Assembly (NCBI GenBank): GCA_003576905.1
Contig: QEVG01000007.1
Span: 86,533 to 150,532 of the forward strand
Direction of reading: 5' to 3'
DNA length: 64,000 nt
Origin: Planctomycetota bacterium
Lineage (GTDB): Bacteria; Planctomycetota; Phycisphaerae; UBA1845; UTPLA1
Of the stretch, positions 35,853-45,381 are shown one piece after another; within the stretch, counting starts at the first letter, position 1; every line of letters begins with the position of its first letter. Made by a program: the position numbers and the translations under genes. The notes beneath the pieces were generated by a model. The model saw only the letters and a list, made by a program, of their open reading frames with translations. It was not told the origin of the DNA and did not search any database.

Positions 35853-36725
35853 TCAGGGTGCGGGCTGCGTCGATGGACCAGGCACAATCCGACCCTTGCA
35901 CCACTGGATGCAGCGATTGTATCGGTGCAGAGCCGCACTCACGCAGTTTGCATAGTCCTGGGCGGCCTCAATGAGGCATGCCGCATATTGAGCCGGATCG
36001 CCCGGGTCATCCTCCGTTGGCCCATACGTATCATTGCAGTATCCAGTATGAGTGCCAACGTTCGTCGAGCAGGTCCCCATTTCCGTCACGAATGTATTCA
36101 CGCACGTTGTCTGGCAGGGATCCGGCGAGAGCTGGACTATCTGAAGAACTCCTTCGGTCACGGTTTCGGTGTAAGAGGCGATTGGTTTTAGCGTGCCAAT
36201 CTGAATCCCCGCGAAATCAGGAAATGTGTGATTGGGCGTGGTGTGTGCGCGAACGTTCTCGGCCAATGGATTCGCGGCAAGGGAATACGCCGTTGTGGTC
36301 ATACCATTTCGCCAGAGTGTTATGGCAGTTGTCCCCAGAACGGCCTCGCCCTCCGCTGTTGGTTCGCCATTATCGCGCCATGTAAAAATCTCGACACCGC
36401 GATTGGGATGAGTAGCCGCGTACGTCCGCAGCGCCCCGGCAAAGCTGGGTTCCGAAACCGATTTCCGGCGGAGGACGACAACACGGCACCAGGGTTCGCC
36501 ATTCAGCTTCGACATGAAGTCGGCTTCCGTTGTTGAAAAGAGCAGCGAGCAATTATTCGCGGCAGCGACACCCTGCCATAGGACGGCAAGCGGAACCGCA
36601 CCAACGGATCGATCATTGAAAACGAGGTAGGTGGTTTCTCGATTAGGAATAGCTTGTCCATATGTCACAAATGGAATAAGGCCCATTGAAAAAAACGCGA
36701 ATAGACCGGGTCTTCCGATTGACAT
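35853..36725 (-). CDS. secreted protein of unknown function, paralogue B
   Basis: A 290-residue exported protein with a signal peptide (SIGRPGLFAFFSMGLIPFVTYGQ). It shares with its downstream neighbour the segment LRTYAATHPNRGVEIFTWRDNG, LGTTAITLWRNGMTTTAYSLAANP and FPDFAGIQIGTLKP. The C-terminal part has spaced CxxxC motifs (DPCQTTCVN, NRCIQWCKG). The ATG at 36725 has GGAGG 5 nt upstream. A 12-base homopolymer lies about 80 nt upstream of the start. Confidence 0.7.
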   Translation of the reverse strand: MSIGRPGLFAFFSMGLIPFVTYGQAIPNRETTYLVFNDRSVGAVPLAVLWQGVAAANNCSLLFSTTEADFMSKLNGEPWCRVVVLRRKSVSEPSFAGALRTYAATHPNRGVEIFTWRDNGEPTAEGEAVLGTTAITLWRNGMTTTAYSLAANPLAENVRAHTTPNHTFPDFAGIQIGTLKPIASYTETVTEGVLQIVQLSPDPCQTTCVNTFVTEMGTCSTNVGTHTGYCNDTYGPTEDDPGDPAQYAACLIEAAQDYANCVSAALHRYNRCIQWCKGRIVPGPSTQPAP

Positions 36726-36803
36726 GATGTCCTCCTTTCTGAACGCCTTCATTCTATCCGTTGCAGCCTAATACGGAAAAAACGAGTGGGAAGAGCGTAC
36801 CCC

Positions 36804-36815
36804 GGGGGGGGGGGG
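36804..36815. repeat. 12-base G/C homopolymer upstream of a secreted-protein gene
   Basis: Twelve consecutive G on the plus strand (C on the coding strand), in the 94-nt gap between two minus-strand genes and about 79 nt upstream of the paralogue B start. Tracts of this length are prone to slippage during replication. Confidence 0.9.
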
Positions 36816-36819
36816 AATG

Positions 36820-37815
36820 TCAAGGTTTTCTTGAAGATGTGATGGGCGGTGAAACCTTCAAAGCCTGTTTGTCAGGATTACCCACAAAAGGGCTCGCCAT
36901 CTTTCCAAGCACCCATTCCGTCCACGTTTCCTTTCCGCTGTCCAGGTGCGACGTGATCGCGTCGAAGTACGGCCGCGAGGCCTCGTCGAGGCAGGAGATG
37001 GCCCCCTGCTGCTGCACGCGGTGGATTGTCTCACCGTACGATTGAAAGATCGTCTCGGAGAGCGCGTCCGCCGTAGCGTTGCCGACCGCGAAGGCGGCGC
37101 CGACGGCTTTGCCCGCCGTCTTCTCCAGGTCCAGGGTCATCAGGCCAACGATCGATTCCACCGCGACCCCGTCCCGCCGGGCGATCGACTCCATCTTTGC
37201 CCAGAGATTGTCCATGCGCGGCAGAAGGTCCGTCGCCCCCTTGAACACACCCGCGTACCCCCGCGTCAGATCGTCGCGCAGCTTCGTCAGCGAATCGACA
37301 TCCACCGGCGGCAGGTCGAACACCTGCGCGGTGTCCTTGCCCGCCCGGCCCAGGGCGGTGAGCAGGTCGTCGATCTCCCGTACCTCGGTCTCCGCGCTGA
37401 TGACACCTTCGGCCTTCAGTTCCTGCACGAGCATTGATAGGTACACCTTCGAACCCTGAGCCATATCGCTCAAAAACGCGAACACCCAGAGCGGCGAAAG
37501 GTGCATCGCGAACAGCCCCGCGGCGTTGATGACGTTGCCCGCCAGCGCCCGCTGCACGAAGTTCTCCGGCAGCGTCGCCTGCTGCCCGGCGGGGTACGCC
37601 CCCTGCACCTCGGCCACCTTCTCAATGAAGAACCGCTGCGCGTTCCCGATCATCGCCGTGTAAGCCGTCGTGCGCCGGAGCGGCTCGGGAATGAGCGTGT
37701 CGGTCAGCAGCTTCGACGCCCCGCCCACCGCCGCCGCCGCCGACCGAACCAGCCGCTCCGGAAGACTCAGCGTATAGCCGAACGCCCTGAACATGTCGTT
37801 GAATGAGAGCGCCAT
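36820..37815 (-). CDS. conserved-looking protein of unknown function
   Basis: A 331-residue, largely helical protein without a signal peptide. It contains amphipathic and moderately hydrophobic stretches (FAMHLSPLWVFAFLSDMAQ; AVGAAFAVGNATADALSETIFQ) and ends in a basic tail. The ATG at 37815 has GGAGA 5 nt upstream. A membrane-associated role is possible, but I do not recognise the family. Confidence 0.65.
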   Translation of the reverse strand: MALSFNDMFRAFGYTLSLPERLVRSAAAAVGGASKLLTDTLIPEPLRRTTAYTAMIGNAQRFFIEKVAEVQGAYPAGQQATLPENFVQRALAGNVINAAGLFAMHLSPLWVFAFLSDMAQGSKVYLSMLVQELKAEGVISAETEVREIDDLLTALGRAGKDTAQVFDLPPVDVDSLTKLRDDLTRGYAGVFKGATDLLPRMDNLWAKMESIARRDGVAVESIVGLMTLDLEKTAGKAVGAAFAVGNATADALSETIFQSYGETIHRVQQQGAISCLDEASRPYFDAITSHLDSGKETWTEWVLGKMASPFVGNPDKQALKVSPPITSSRKP

Positions 37816-37926
37816 GTGAATCTCCATATCACGACTTGTGCGTCCGGCCGGGATTATCCCCTGTGAGCCGGTTAGAAAACGCGCTCCGGATTCTAATCAC
37901 CCGCCCATTCGCCGAACGGCATGCCG

Positions 37927-38796
37927 TTAATTCAATTGATCCGCGGCCGGAAGAAACCATTCCTCCCCCCACGCCAGCCGCCCGTGCAGAAACAGCGCCC
38001 CGATTGCCACCGGCGCGATCAACCCGCACGACTTGATGAACGGCACGATCGCATCCGGCTCATTTGCCAGTGACACAATGTCGTCGTGTTCATCGCACGC
38101 TTCGGCCTCGTCCCAGCGCCGGTACAGCTCATCCGCCGTCAGATTCAGCCGCGCCTCGAACAGCATCTCCGGCTGGTGGATCTCCTTGTCGCGGATCATC
38201 CCGACGCATGCGAACTCACTCAGCTCCCGCCGCGAAAGCCCCAGCTCCTCCGTCAGCTCCCGCGCCACGCTGGCAAACGCGTCAATCGAGCCGTCCGCCG
38301 CGCGGTCCGCGGCCTCCAGCGCGCCCCCGAACGTATGCACGTGCGCCGCGTGAAACGACACCCGGTCCGACCGCCGCCCGTAACAGATACGGTTGTCCAC
38401 CGTCAACAGCGTCGCCGTTGTGCCCACTGCATTAGAAAACATCTCCCAGCCGTACTTCGACAGGTGCCGGCCCCCGAAGAGGTTCGTCCCGACAAAGTCC
38501 CGGTAACACGTCGGCCCGACCGTCAACTCGAACACCTCCTCGTCCGCGCCCGAGCCACCTCCGGCCCGCTGAATCGCATGACCGACATATCTGAGCAGTT
38601 CGCCGTTAAACAGAACGCGATTCGTTCCCTGCGCCAGCCGAAGCTGCCGCTGCCACTCCGCCTCGATCGCCGCATCCAGTTCCGCCGTCGACGGACGTGG
38701 ACGCGCGTCGAATCTCACCCGCACCTTGTCCGGGCGAAACCACCCGCAGGCCAGTATGTCGAACGGCAGGGCGCCCATACCCGTACTCATAATCAT
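37927..38796 (-). CDS. NUDT22-like Nudix hydrolase
   Basis: A 289-residue protein. The Nudix helix reads RELTEELGL (179-187), matching RExxEExGU, though the preceding Gly/Glu part (HTFGGALEAADR) is stretched. GPTCYRDFVGTNLF (94-107) closely resembles the conserved YRDFxGTN segment of NUDT22, a UDP-sugar pyrophosphatase. By analogy it may hydrolyse UDP-glucose or a related nucleotide sugar. The ATG at 38796 has GAGGGAG upstream. Confidence 0.72.
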   Translation of the reverse strand: MIMSTGMGALPFDILACGWFRPDKVRVRFDARPRPSTAELDAAIEAEWQRQLRLAQGTNRVLFNGELLRYVGHAIQRAGGGSGADEEVFELTVGPTCYRDFVGTNLFGGRHLSKYGWEMFSNAVGTTATLLTVDNRICYGRRSDRVSFHAAHVHTFGGALEAADRAADGSIDAFASVARELTEELGLSRRELSEFACVGMIRDKEIHQPEMLFEARLNLTADELYRRWDEAEACDEHDDIVSLANEPDAIVPFIKSCGLIAPVAIGALFLHGRLAWGEEWFLPAADQLN

Positions 38797-39027
38797 GCCG
38801 GCTCCCTCTTCACAATTCCGGACCGCCGCGAAATCTAACCCCGTCCCATGCGTCCGTCCCCTTCCAGGCTCAGGAGATTCAGGGACGAATTACCCCGTCC
38901 GCCCGATTCTTGTCAAAAGCACGTGGCGGCGAGTATATTTATGTAGCCTGAGGGTGGGTGACATACCCGGCTCCGGCAATCATCCCCCGCCGTCCAGGAC
39001 CCTGCCTCGCCGAAGGACGAACAAACC

Positions 39028-40938
39028 ATGACTCCCGCAATCAAGCCCTCTGCGTCGCCCGCGCGCCGCTCGTCGGTCGCACGAGCCCTCGGTCTTCTGC
39101 TCGCGCCCCTGGCCCTCATCGCCATCTGCGGAGGCTGCAACACGGGGCCCGCAGAGCAACAGAATAGCGGCGCCTCCGGCGAGTTCGGCGCGCCCGTCGG
39201 CTCCCCTGCGCCGCAGGCCGACGGCGCCCTCGGCGCAGCCGATGCCGCCGCCCGCGAAATCGAGGAAGCGGACGTCGTCAAGGTCGTCGGCGACAAGGTC
39301 TACGCGCTGAACAGGTACAAGGGCCTCTTCATCATCAGCGTGGCCAACCCCAACGCGCCGAGCATCCTCGGCAAGCTCGACCTCCGCGGCCGCGGTGTCG
39401 AAATGTACGTCGTTGGCGCGCAGGTCTTCGCCCTTCTTTCCGCCGATTACTATTTTCCTTATATCGAAGGCATCCCTGTGGCCGTGGACGCCCGGGCGGA
39501 TATCGCCCCCGTCCCGCCGGAGTTCGACGGCAGCCAGCTCGCCATCATCAATGTCGCCGACCCGGCATCCCCGACGCTCCAGGGCAAGATCAACCTCGCA
39601 GGCTATGCCAACGACAGCCGCCGCGTCGGCAACATCATTTATGTCGTCGGGCGCACACTCGTTCCATACAGCTACGACGCCATGCAGGGCGACACACATG
39701 TCGACGAGGGCTTCGTCGCGTCCATCAACGTCGCCGACCCGGCCAACATTATTCCCGTGCAGCGCGAAACCTTCTCCGGCGAGGGGCTCGAAATGCACGT
39801 CAGCGAGACGCTCCTGCTCGCCGCCAGCCGCGTTTATGACTTCAACTCCGGAAACACAAATACCCGCGTGCTGGCCGTCGACATCTCCGACCCCGCCGGC
39901 GCCATCGTCGAACGCGACAGCGTCGACGTGCCCGGCGCCATCCGCAACCGCTTCTACATGGACGATCATGACGGCGTGATGCGCATTGCCACCGAGTCGT
40001 CGGGCTTCGGCTTCCGCTCCGTTCGCGTCTTTACGTACGACCTCGCCGACCTCGACCACATCGCCGCAATCGGGCAGGTCGAGGTGATTCAGGGCGAGAC
40101 CCTCGAGGCCGTCCGCTTCGACGGCCCGCGCGGCTATCTTGTCACCTTCCTCCAGGTCGATCCGCTCTTCGTCGTAAACCTCTCCGACCCCGCCGCCCCT
40201 GCCGTGTCCGGGCAGCTCGAGGTCCCCGGCTTCTCGACCCACATCGAGCCGCGCGGAAACCGCCTCATCGCCGTCGGCATCGACGACACCGACGGGCGGC
40301 GTCCCGCCGTCGCCTACTACAACGTCGAAGACCCGTCCAACCCGGCGCAGCTCAGCCGCGTCGTGCTCGGTCCTCCCGGCTCCTTCACCGAGTCCGAGGC
40401 CGTCTACGACGAAAAGGCGTTCAAGGTCGTCGATGAACTCGGCCTCATCGCCATTCCCTTCCAGCATGTGAACGAGCCGCCCGCCGGCGCGCCGGAGTCG
40501 GCCAACGACGTCGCCTCGACGAGCTACGTGCCGCCGAGCTGCACGAGCGCCGTTCAGCTCGTCGACTTCAGTGACGCGGGCCTGACACAGCGCGGCTGGT
40601 TCGAGCACGACGGCAACGTCGAACGCGTCGGCGTCGTCTCCGGCCGCGTCTACTCCTTCTCCCAGGCCGGCTTCCAGACCGTCGACATCGCCAACCGCGA
40701 TGCCCCGGTCCGCCTCGGCGAAGTCGAGTTCCTGCCGCCCGACGAAATGGCCCGCGTCGCCCAGGGCGACTGCGGCTACTGGTTTGGCGGGCCGATCGAT
40801 CCCGGCTTCGGCTTCCCCGGCGGGTGGGATTTTCTCTCACTTTTCAGCGGAATGTGCGGGGCGTTCGGAATCACCCCCCTGCTGATGACTCTCGCCGTCC
40901 TGCTCGCAGCCCCGCGGAGATCGCGCCGGCCGCGATAA
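39028..40938 (+). CDS. exported beta-propeller domain protein
   Basis: A 636-residue protein of the secreted beta-propeller family (Pfam Beta_propel type). A signal segment (LGLLLAPLALIAICGGC, possibly lipoprotein) precedes repeats such as GLFIISVANPNAPSILGKLDL, QLAIINVADPASPTLQGKINL and LFVVNLSDPAAPAVSGQLEV. The C terminus has a glycine/proline stretch, a hydrophobic segment (GITPLLMTLAVLLA) and an Arg-rich end, like a sorting signal. Function unknown; probably surface-exposed. Confidence 0.8.
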   Translation: MTPAIKPSASPARRSSVARALGLLLAPLALIAICGGCNTGPAEQQNSGASGEFGAPVGSPAPQADGALGAADAAAREIEEADVVKVVGDKVYALNRYKGLFIISVANPNAPSILGKLDLRGRGVEMYVVGAQVFALLSADYYFPYIEGIPVAVDARADIAPVPPEFDGSQLAIINVADPASPTLQGKINLAGYANDSRRVGNIIYVVGRTLVPYSYDAMQGDTHVDEGFVASINVADPANIIPVQRETFSGEGLEMHVSETLLLAASRVYDFNSGNTNTRVLAVDISDPAGAIVERDSVDVPGAIRNRFYMDDHDGVMRIATESSGFGFRSVRVFTYDLADLDHIAAIGQVEVIQGETLEAVRFDGPRGYLVTFLQVDPLFVVNLSDPAAPAVSGQLEVPGFSTHIEPRGNRLIAVGIDDTDGRRPAVAYYNVEDPSNPAQLSRVVLGPPGSFTESEAVYDEKAFKVVDELGLIAIPFQHVNEPPAGAPESANDVASTSYVPPSCTSAVQLVDFSDAGLTQRGWFEHDGNVERVGVVSGRVYSFSQAGFQTVDIANRDAPVRLGEVEFLPPDEMARVAQGDCGYWFGGPIDPGFGFPGGWDFLSLFSGMCGAFGITPLLMTLAVLLAAPRRSRRPR

Positions 40939-41096
40939 TCCCCCGCCCTCCGCGGCGTTTCCCGCCCCTCCCCGCGCGCCGGCGCACTCTGGCCGCTGCT
41001 CCGGCCCATCCGCCAGGTCCGGTGGCATGCCGCTTGCCGCTGGCAGTCATGGATTTCGAAGTTTCATGGACCCGGTGATCGGGCAGGAGGCGTCTC

Positions 41097-41306
41097 ATGC
41101 TGTCGCTTCGATCGTTTCACATCTTCTTCATCGTAATCGCCGTGGTGGCGGCCGATCTGTTCGGCGCATGGGCGGTCCGCGAGTTCATGCAGACCGGCGA
41201 TCGCCTCATCCTCGCCATCGGCCTCGTCGCACTCGTTGGCGGCTTCGGCCTCGTCGGCTATGGAATCTGGTTCGTGAACAAGCTCGACAGGGCCCACATC
41301 CACTGA
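41097..41306 (+). CDS. small two-helix membrane protein
   Basis: 69 residues with two predicted transmembrane helices (about 8-26 and 38-60) and a short His-containing tail. The ATG at 41097 has AGGAGG about 6 nt upstream, which supports it as a real gene. Function unknown. Confidence 0.72.
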   Translation: MLSLRSFHIFFIVIAVVAADLFGAWAVREFMQTGDRLILAIGLVALVGGFGLVGYGIWFVNKLDRAHIH

Positions 41307-41350
41307 CGCCCCGCCTCCCCCCGGCCGCGCCGCGCCGGGCCCGCGCGAGA

Positions 41351-41392
41351 AAAAGGGGGGCATGGCCGCCCCCTCCGCGCCGGCCATGCCCC
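41351..41392 (-). terminator. rho-independent terminator, probably bidirectional
   Basis: A perfect 12-bp stem: GGGGCATGGCCG (41357-41368) with CGGCCATGCCCC (41381-41392). Reading on the minus strand it is followed by CTTTTTCTC, a proper T-run for ending the DUF1579-like gene. The plus-strand side has a weaker tail. Confidence 0.8.
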
Positions 41393-41421
41393 GTCGTTAA
41401 TCCGTCATTTTCGTCCGTCAC

Positions 41422-42066
41422 TTACTTCTTGTGATAGACGATCTCCATGTTCTTGTATTCCTTGCCCTCGGGCGTCTGGTCATACATCTCGAAGACCATC
41501 TCGGTCTCGCTGATATGCCGTGTCACCGACTTGACCTTCTTGGGCTTGCCCGTCATCGGGTCGTGATACGCGCCCTCGAACGTAATCGTCTTTCCAGACG
41601 GATCGGCCGTGCCCCACGAGTACATGATGCCCGTGCTCATCGAGTCCAGCCAGATGTCAACGTACTTCTTGGCAACGTTGTCGTAGCCGCTGATGCCCAT
41701 GCCCTGGAACGGACCCATCGGCGAGTCGCCTTCCCAGTCCACGATCACGTAACGGCCGTCGAAGATCGACCGCCACTTGGCTGTCCCCTTGCCTTCCGTC
41801 GGCGGCGCGGACGGGTCCATCCACATCTTCGTCTTCGCATCCCAGGTGCCCACGAGTTCCTTCATCTTCGTGTGCTGCTCGCCCGGCTGGCCCGCCTTGG
41901 CGCACATCTCCATCATCTTCTGCATCTCGGGGCTCATCTCCGGCCCCTTGGGCTTGTCCTCCGAGACCACCCGCGTGGTCACCAACGCCGTCACAAGGAC
42001 GATCGCCGCGGCGAAGACCGCCAGTCGCCCCATGCTCACGCTCACTCGTCTTCCCAACTGAGACAT
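41422..42066 (-). CDS. exported DUF1579-family protein
   Basis: 214 residues. A signal peptide (GRLAVFAAAIVLVTALVTTRVV) is followed by a Met/Lys-rich linker and a DUF1579-type domain: LVGTWDAKTKMWMDPSAPPTEGKGTAKWRSIFDGRYVI. Function of the family is unknown. The ATG at 42066 was chosen because it begins just before the signal peptide; 45 upstream codons are open. It ends at a strong terminator. Confidence 0.82.
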   Translation of the reverse strand: MSQLGRRVSVSMGRLAVFAAAIVLVTALVTTRVVSEDKPKGPEMSPEMQKMMEMCAKAGQPGEQHTKMKELVGTWDAKTKMWMDPSAPPTEGKGTAKWRSIFDGRYVIVDWEGDSPMGPFQGMGISGYDNVAKKYVDIWLDSMSTGIMYSWGTADPSGKTITFEGAYHDPMTGKPKKVKSVTRHISETEMVFEMYDQTPEGKEYKNMEIVYHKK

Positions 42067-42506
42067 CGCGCTACCCTTTCCAGAAAAGTGCTTGGATGCG
42101 GCGCGCCGCTCCCGACCCACACGGGCGGACGCCATCGCGGATCGCCGGCTTCCATCGCACATTCGAACTGGCTCTTGCCCGGGACCGATAGGACCAAACA
42201 TTAACCGAACTTCGGCACGGTGTCAAGAGCCGTTCGCAGTCTGTTGATCCCCCCTGGCGAGGCCCCAGACCCCGTTTTCTTGATGCCCGACACCTTTTTT
42301 TATGGATCATCCCTCCGAACCGTCGCCCGGTCGCCTCGTTCGCACGCAAACGCGACCGTGCCTCGGCCCTCGCGTGCCGCCGCAACGCGCAGAAACGGCG
42401 CTTCGGCTGCGCGGAAACTCCTCACGACGGTCGCACTGCTGCCGATGTATATGGGACATGCGGGTTGAAACAGAGATCCCTTGACTCCAGCTATCCGGGT
42501 TCACTC
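42067..42506. other. divergent intergenic region, no gene seen
   Basis: About 440 nt between the DUF1579-like gene and nhaD. It has a T-rich stretch (CCTTTTTTTATGG near 42291-42305) that could end a transcript or act as a spacer, but no stem precedes it. No gene recognised. Confidence 0.4.
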
Positions 42507-43889
42507 ATGATGCTTGCTGACGCCGCTCACGACCACGTCCCCGGCATTCTGCCGGTGGCGCCCTTCGTCGCGCTTCTTCTCTGCATTGCCATCCTGCCGC
42601 TCATCAAGAAGACCGAGCACTGGTGGCACCACAACTCCAACAAGCTCCTCGTGGCCGTCATCCTCGGCCTGATCACACTCGCCTACTACTACTTCCGCGG
42701 CTTCGGGTTCGGACACGGCGACCATGCCGCCCCGCCGGGCATGAAGACCGTTCTCACCGTGCTCGATCACGCCGTGCTCGGAGAGTTCATCCCGTTCATC
42801 TCGCTGCTGTTTTCGCTCTATGTCATCTCCGGCGGCATCAACGTCCGCGGCGACATTCCCGCGCACCCGATCACGAATACCACCTTCCTCGCCATCGGCG
42901 GCCTCCTCGCCAGCTTCATCGGCACGACCGGCGCGTCGATGCTCCTTATCCGCCCTCTGCTGGCGACCAACTCCGAGCGAAAACACGTCGTTCACACCGT
43001 CATTTTCTTCATATTCATCGTGAGCAACATCGGCGGCTGCCTGCTGCCGATCGGCGACCCGCCGCTCTTTCTCGGTTTCCTCCGCGGCGTCCCCTTCCTC
43101 TGGACGCTGCACCTGTGGAAGGAATGGGCCTTCTGCATCGCCATCCTGCTCGTCGTCTACTACATCTGGGACTCGATCGCGTACAAGAAGGAAGAGCTTC
43201 GCGACATCGTTAAGGATGAAACCCAGGTCCAGAAGCTGCGCATCGACGGAAAGATCAACTTCCTCTGGCTCGCCGGCGTCGTCTTCGTCACCGCCACCCT
43301 CGACCCGACCAAGCCATTCCTCGGCACGAACTGGACCCCATTCCCCTACCTCCGCGAGATCGCCCAGACCGCCTTCGTCGGCCTCTCCCTGCTCTCCACC
43401 TCCACCGCCATCCGGAAGGCCAACGAGTTCAACTATGCCGCCATCCTCGAAGTCGCCTGTCTCTTTATTGGCATCTTCGTCTGCATGCAGGTGCCGATCG
43501 AAATCCTCAACGCCCGCGGAGCCAGCCTCGGTATCGACACTCCCGCAAAGTTCTTCTGGGCCACCGGCGCGCTCTCCAGCTTCCTCGACAACGCCCCCAC
43601 CTACGTCGTCTTCTTCGAAACCGCCAACGCCATGACCACCGTTCACGTGCCCGGCGAAACGCTCAAGCTCCTCACGGGCCAGGTCATCCGCCTCGACCTC
43701 CTCGTCGGAATCTCCCTCGGGGCCGTCTTCATGGGCGCGAACACCTACATCGGCAACGGACCCAACTTCATGGTCAAGTCCATCGCCGAGCACAGCGGAC
43801 TCAAAATGCCCAGCTTCTTCGGTTACATGGGCTACAGCGTCGCCATCCTGATCCCGCTCTTTGTCCTCGTTCAGCTCGTGTTCCTATGA
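42507..43889 (+). CDS. nhaD: NhaD-family sodium:proton antiporter
   Basis: A 460-residue polytopic membrane protein with about 11-13 helices. Typical NhaD segments: VAPFVALLLCIAILPLI, GDPPLFLGFLRGVPF, SSFLDNAPTYVVFFE and GANTYIGNGPNFMVK. Exports sodium (or lithium) in exchange for protons, suggesting a marine or alkaline habitat. The ATG at 42507 was chosen over a TTG 14 codons earlier; neither has a strong ribosome site. Confidence 0.93.
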   Translation: MMLADAAHDHVPGILPVAPFVALLLCIAILPLIKKTEHWWHHNSNKLLVAVILGLITLAYYYFRGFGFGHGDHAAPPGMKTVLTVLDHAVLGEFIPFISLLFSLYVISGGINVRGDIPAHPITNTTFLAIGGLLASFIGTTGASMLLIRPLLATNSERKHVVHTVIFFIFIVSNIGGCLLPIGDPPLFLGFLRGVPFLWTLHLWKEWAFCIAILLVVYYIWDSIAYKKEELRDIVKDETQVQKLRIDGKINFLWLAGVVFVTATLDPTKPFLGTNWTPFPYLREIAQTAFVGLSLLSTSTAIRKANEFNYAAILEVACLFIGIFVCMQVPIEILNARGASLGIDTPAKFFWATGALSSFLDNAPTYVVFFETANAMTTVHVPGETLKLLTGQVIRLDLLVGISLGAVFMGANTYIGNGPNFMVKSIAEHSGLKMPSFFGYMGYSVAILIPLFVLVQLVFL

Positions 43890-44000
43890 TTGATCCCCCC
43901 CCCTCCGCCCGGGGGCATTCAACAATAAGGCCCGCCGTTCGCCCGACACCGTACCAGCGTTCTATTCACTTTCCGGCCGAGCTCGCTATACTATGGGGCG

Positions 44001-44285
44001 ATGGCTGACCGTACCCTGAGAATCCTGCTTGCCCTCTGCGTGCTCTTCGTGGCGACGGGCGCCGCCTTGGCGCTCCATGCCTGCGAGGATCACCATGTCC
44101 CCGGCAAGGCGGATTGCCAGGTCTGCCACTGGCTTCTTGCCGCGGCCGCCGGATTTTTCCTCCTCGCCGTCGGTATCTGGCTTCACGACGTCGAAGCCCG
44201 TCCGCAGTCGCGCCCTGGCGTCCTTCTGCCGCGGCATTGCGACCGCCCGCGCAGTGCGGCCTCCCGCGCTCCACCTCGACATTGA
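44001..44285 (+). CDS. small exported Cys/His-containing membrane protein
   Basis: 94 residues. An N-terminal hydrophobic segment (RILLALCVLFVATGAALALHA) is followed by CEDHHVPGKADCQVCHW, one CxxCH-type motif in a His-rich stretch, then a second hydrophobic segment and a basic tail. It vaguely resembles DUF2946-like small proteins, but a single heme site cannot be excluded. Moderate support only. Confidence 0.5.
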   Translation: MADRTLRILLALCVLFVATGAALALHACEDHHVPGKADCQVCHWLLAAAAGFFLLAVGIWLHDVEARPQSRPGVLLPRHCDRPRSAASRAPPRH

Positions 44286-44607
44286 TCTGCCTATCGCCCG
44301 CAATCGCCCAGGTGCTCCCACGCACGCAGCGCCGGCTCATTCCTGGGCGCATTGGCACCGTCACTCACCGACAGCTCCAACCCCGCCCCTGCAAGCGCGT
44401 GCCGCGTCCTGCGCGAACGCCGGCAAAGCGCGGCGGGCAGCCGTCGACCCCCGGCGCACCAGCACCGGCCCGATGCGGATCGAGTGACCCCACCTCGTTC
44501 CCGATTCCTGCGACTCCCGCTTGCTGCCGGAGGCACAGGTACCTGATTCAGAAAAGACTCCTCGGTTCCGGCGCTGCGCCGGGGCCCCTCACATGGAATT
44601 GGCGCAC
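44286..44607. other. intergenic region, no gene seen
   Basis: 322 nt between two plus-strand genes. No recognisable gene or terminator; an alternative upstream start of the following prepilin-like gene (ATG 44593) lies at its right edge. Confidence 0.4.
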
Positions 44608-45312
44608 ATGAAACGGCGCGGCTTTACCCTGATCGAACTCCTCGTGGTGATCTCTATCATCGCCCTGCTCATCAGCATCCTTCTGCCCGCGCTGTCGCGA
44701 TCGCGTCAGCTCGGCCGCGCGACATCCTGCATGAGCAACCTGCACAGCCTCGGCGAGGCCGTGCACATGTACGCCGACGCGAACGACGGCCGATTTCCAT
44801 CGGTCGGCCTCGCCCACGGCGGTAACGTCGATGAAAGCGCTGCGTGGATGAACGTCATGGCCAAAGAATACGGGAGCCTCGGTGTGACCCGCTGCCCGGC
44901 CGATGAAAGCCCGCACTGGACTCAAACCGTGCCGGGCACCGATCAGCGTCGCCGCCTGAGCTACGCCAGCAATTACTACACGGTCGGCACGCTTGAAGCC
45001 AGGGAGGAATACAACGTCCTCACGCGCATCAAGCGCCCCGCCGCCACGATCTTCTGGGTCGAGCTGGCCGAAAAGGGCGACTTCGCCATCGCCGATCATG
45101 TGCATCCCGAGACCTGGTTCGCCAGCCCCCGCTCCCTCGCCGAGCGCGAGGTCGCCCTGGCCCGCCATCTCGGCCGAGCCAACTACGCCATGTGCGACGG
45201 GCACGCCGAGTCGCTGCCCTTCGAGGAGACGTATCTGATCAACCTGCCCGCCAGCAGCTTTCCGAGGATCGCATGGAGTCATAACAAGTATGACCCCGAC
45301 GTCGCGTGGTGA
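44608..45312 (+). CDS. prepilin-like protein with H-X9-DG C-terminal motif
   Basis: 234 residues starting [29 protein letters not shown], a class III-type prepilin signal cleaved after Gly (G/FTLIE) with the following pilin helix. The C-terminal [15 protein letters not shown] is the planctomycete-style DGH segment. Such pseudopilin-like proteins are abundant in planctomycetes and probably belong to type II secretion or pilus-like systems. An ATG at 44593 is an alternative start. Confidence 0.88.
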   Translation: MKRRGFTLIELLVVISIIALLISILLPALSRSRQLGRATSCMSNLHSLGEAVHMYADANDGRFPSVGLAHGGNVDESAAWMNVMAKEYGSLGVTRCPADESPHWTQTVPGTDQRRRLSYASNYYTVGTLEAREEYNVLTRIKRPAATIFWVELAEKGDFAIADHVHPETWFASPRSLAEREVALARHLGRANYAMCDGHAESLPFEETYLINLPASSFPRIAWSHNKYDPDVAW

Positions 45313-45381
45313 ATCCGCGCGACGCCGCTTGGGTGATTTCCCAAACTTACCTCTATGGAAAAGAAGGAAGCTGTTACAACC

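Noticed and set aside
38980..40608. A 542-codon minus-strand open frame opposite the beta-propeller gene
   Set aside because: Val/Asp/Gly/Arg-rich antisense shadow of a gene with strong repeat evidence. The same reasoning removes long frames opposite malic enzyme, NhaD, the halogenase-like gene and the prepilin-like region.
43895..43903. Nine-base C run downstream of nhaD as a second phase-variation tract
   Set aside because: It lies just after the nhaD stop, outside any likely promoter or coding region, and is shorter.
45293..45340. Inverted repeat CGTCGCG...CGCGACG after the prepilin-like gene as a terminator
   Set aside because: The stem is only 7 bp and no T-run follows.
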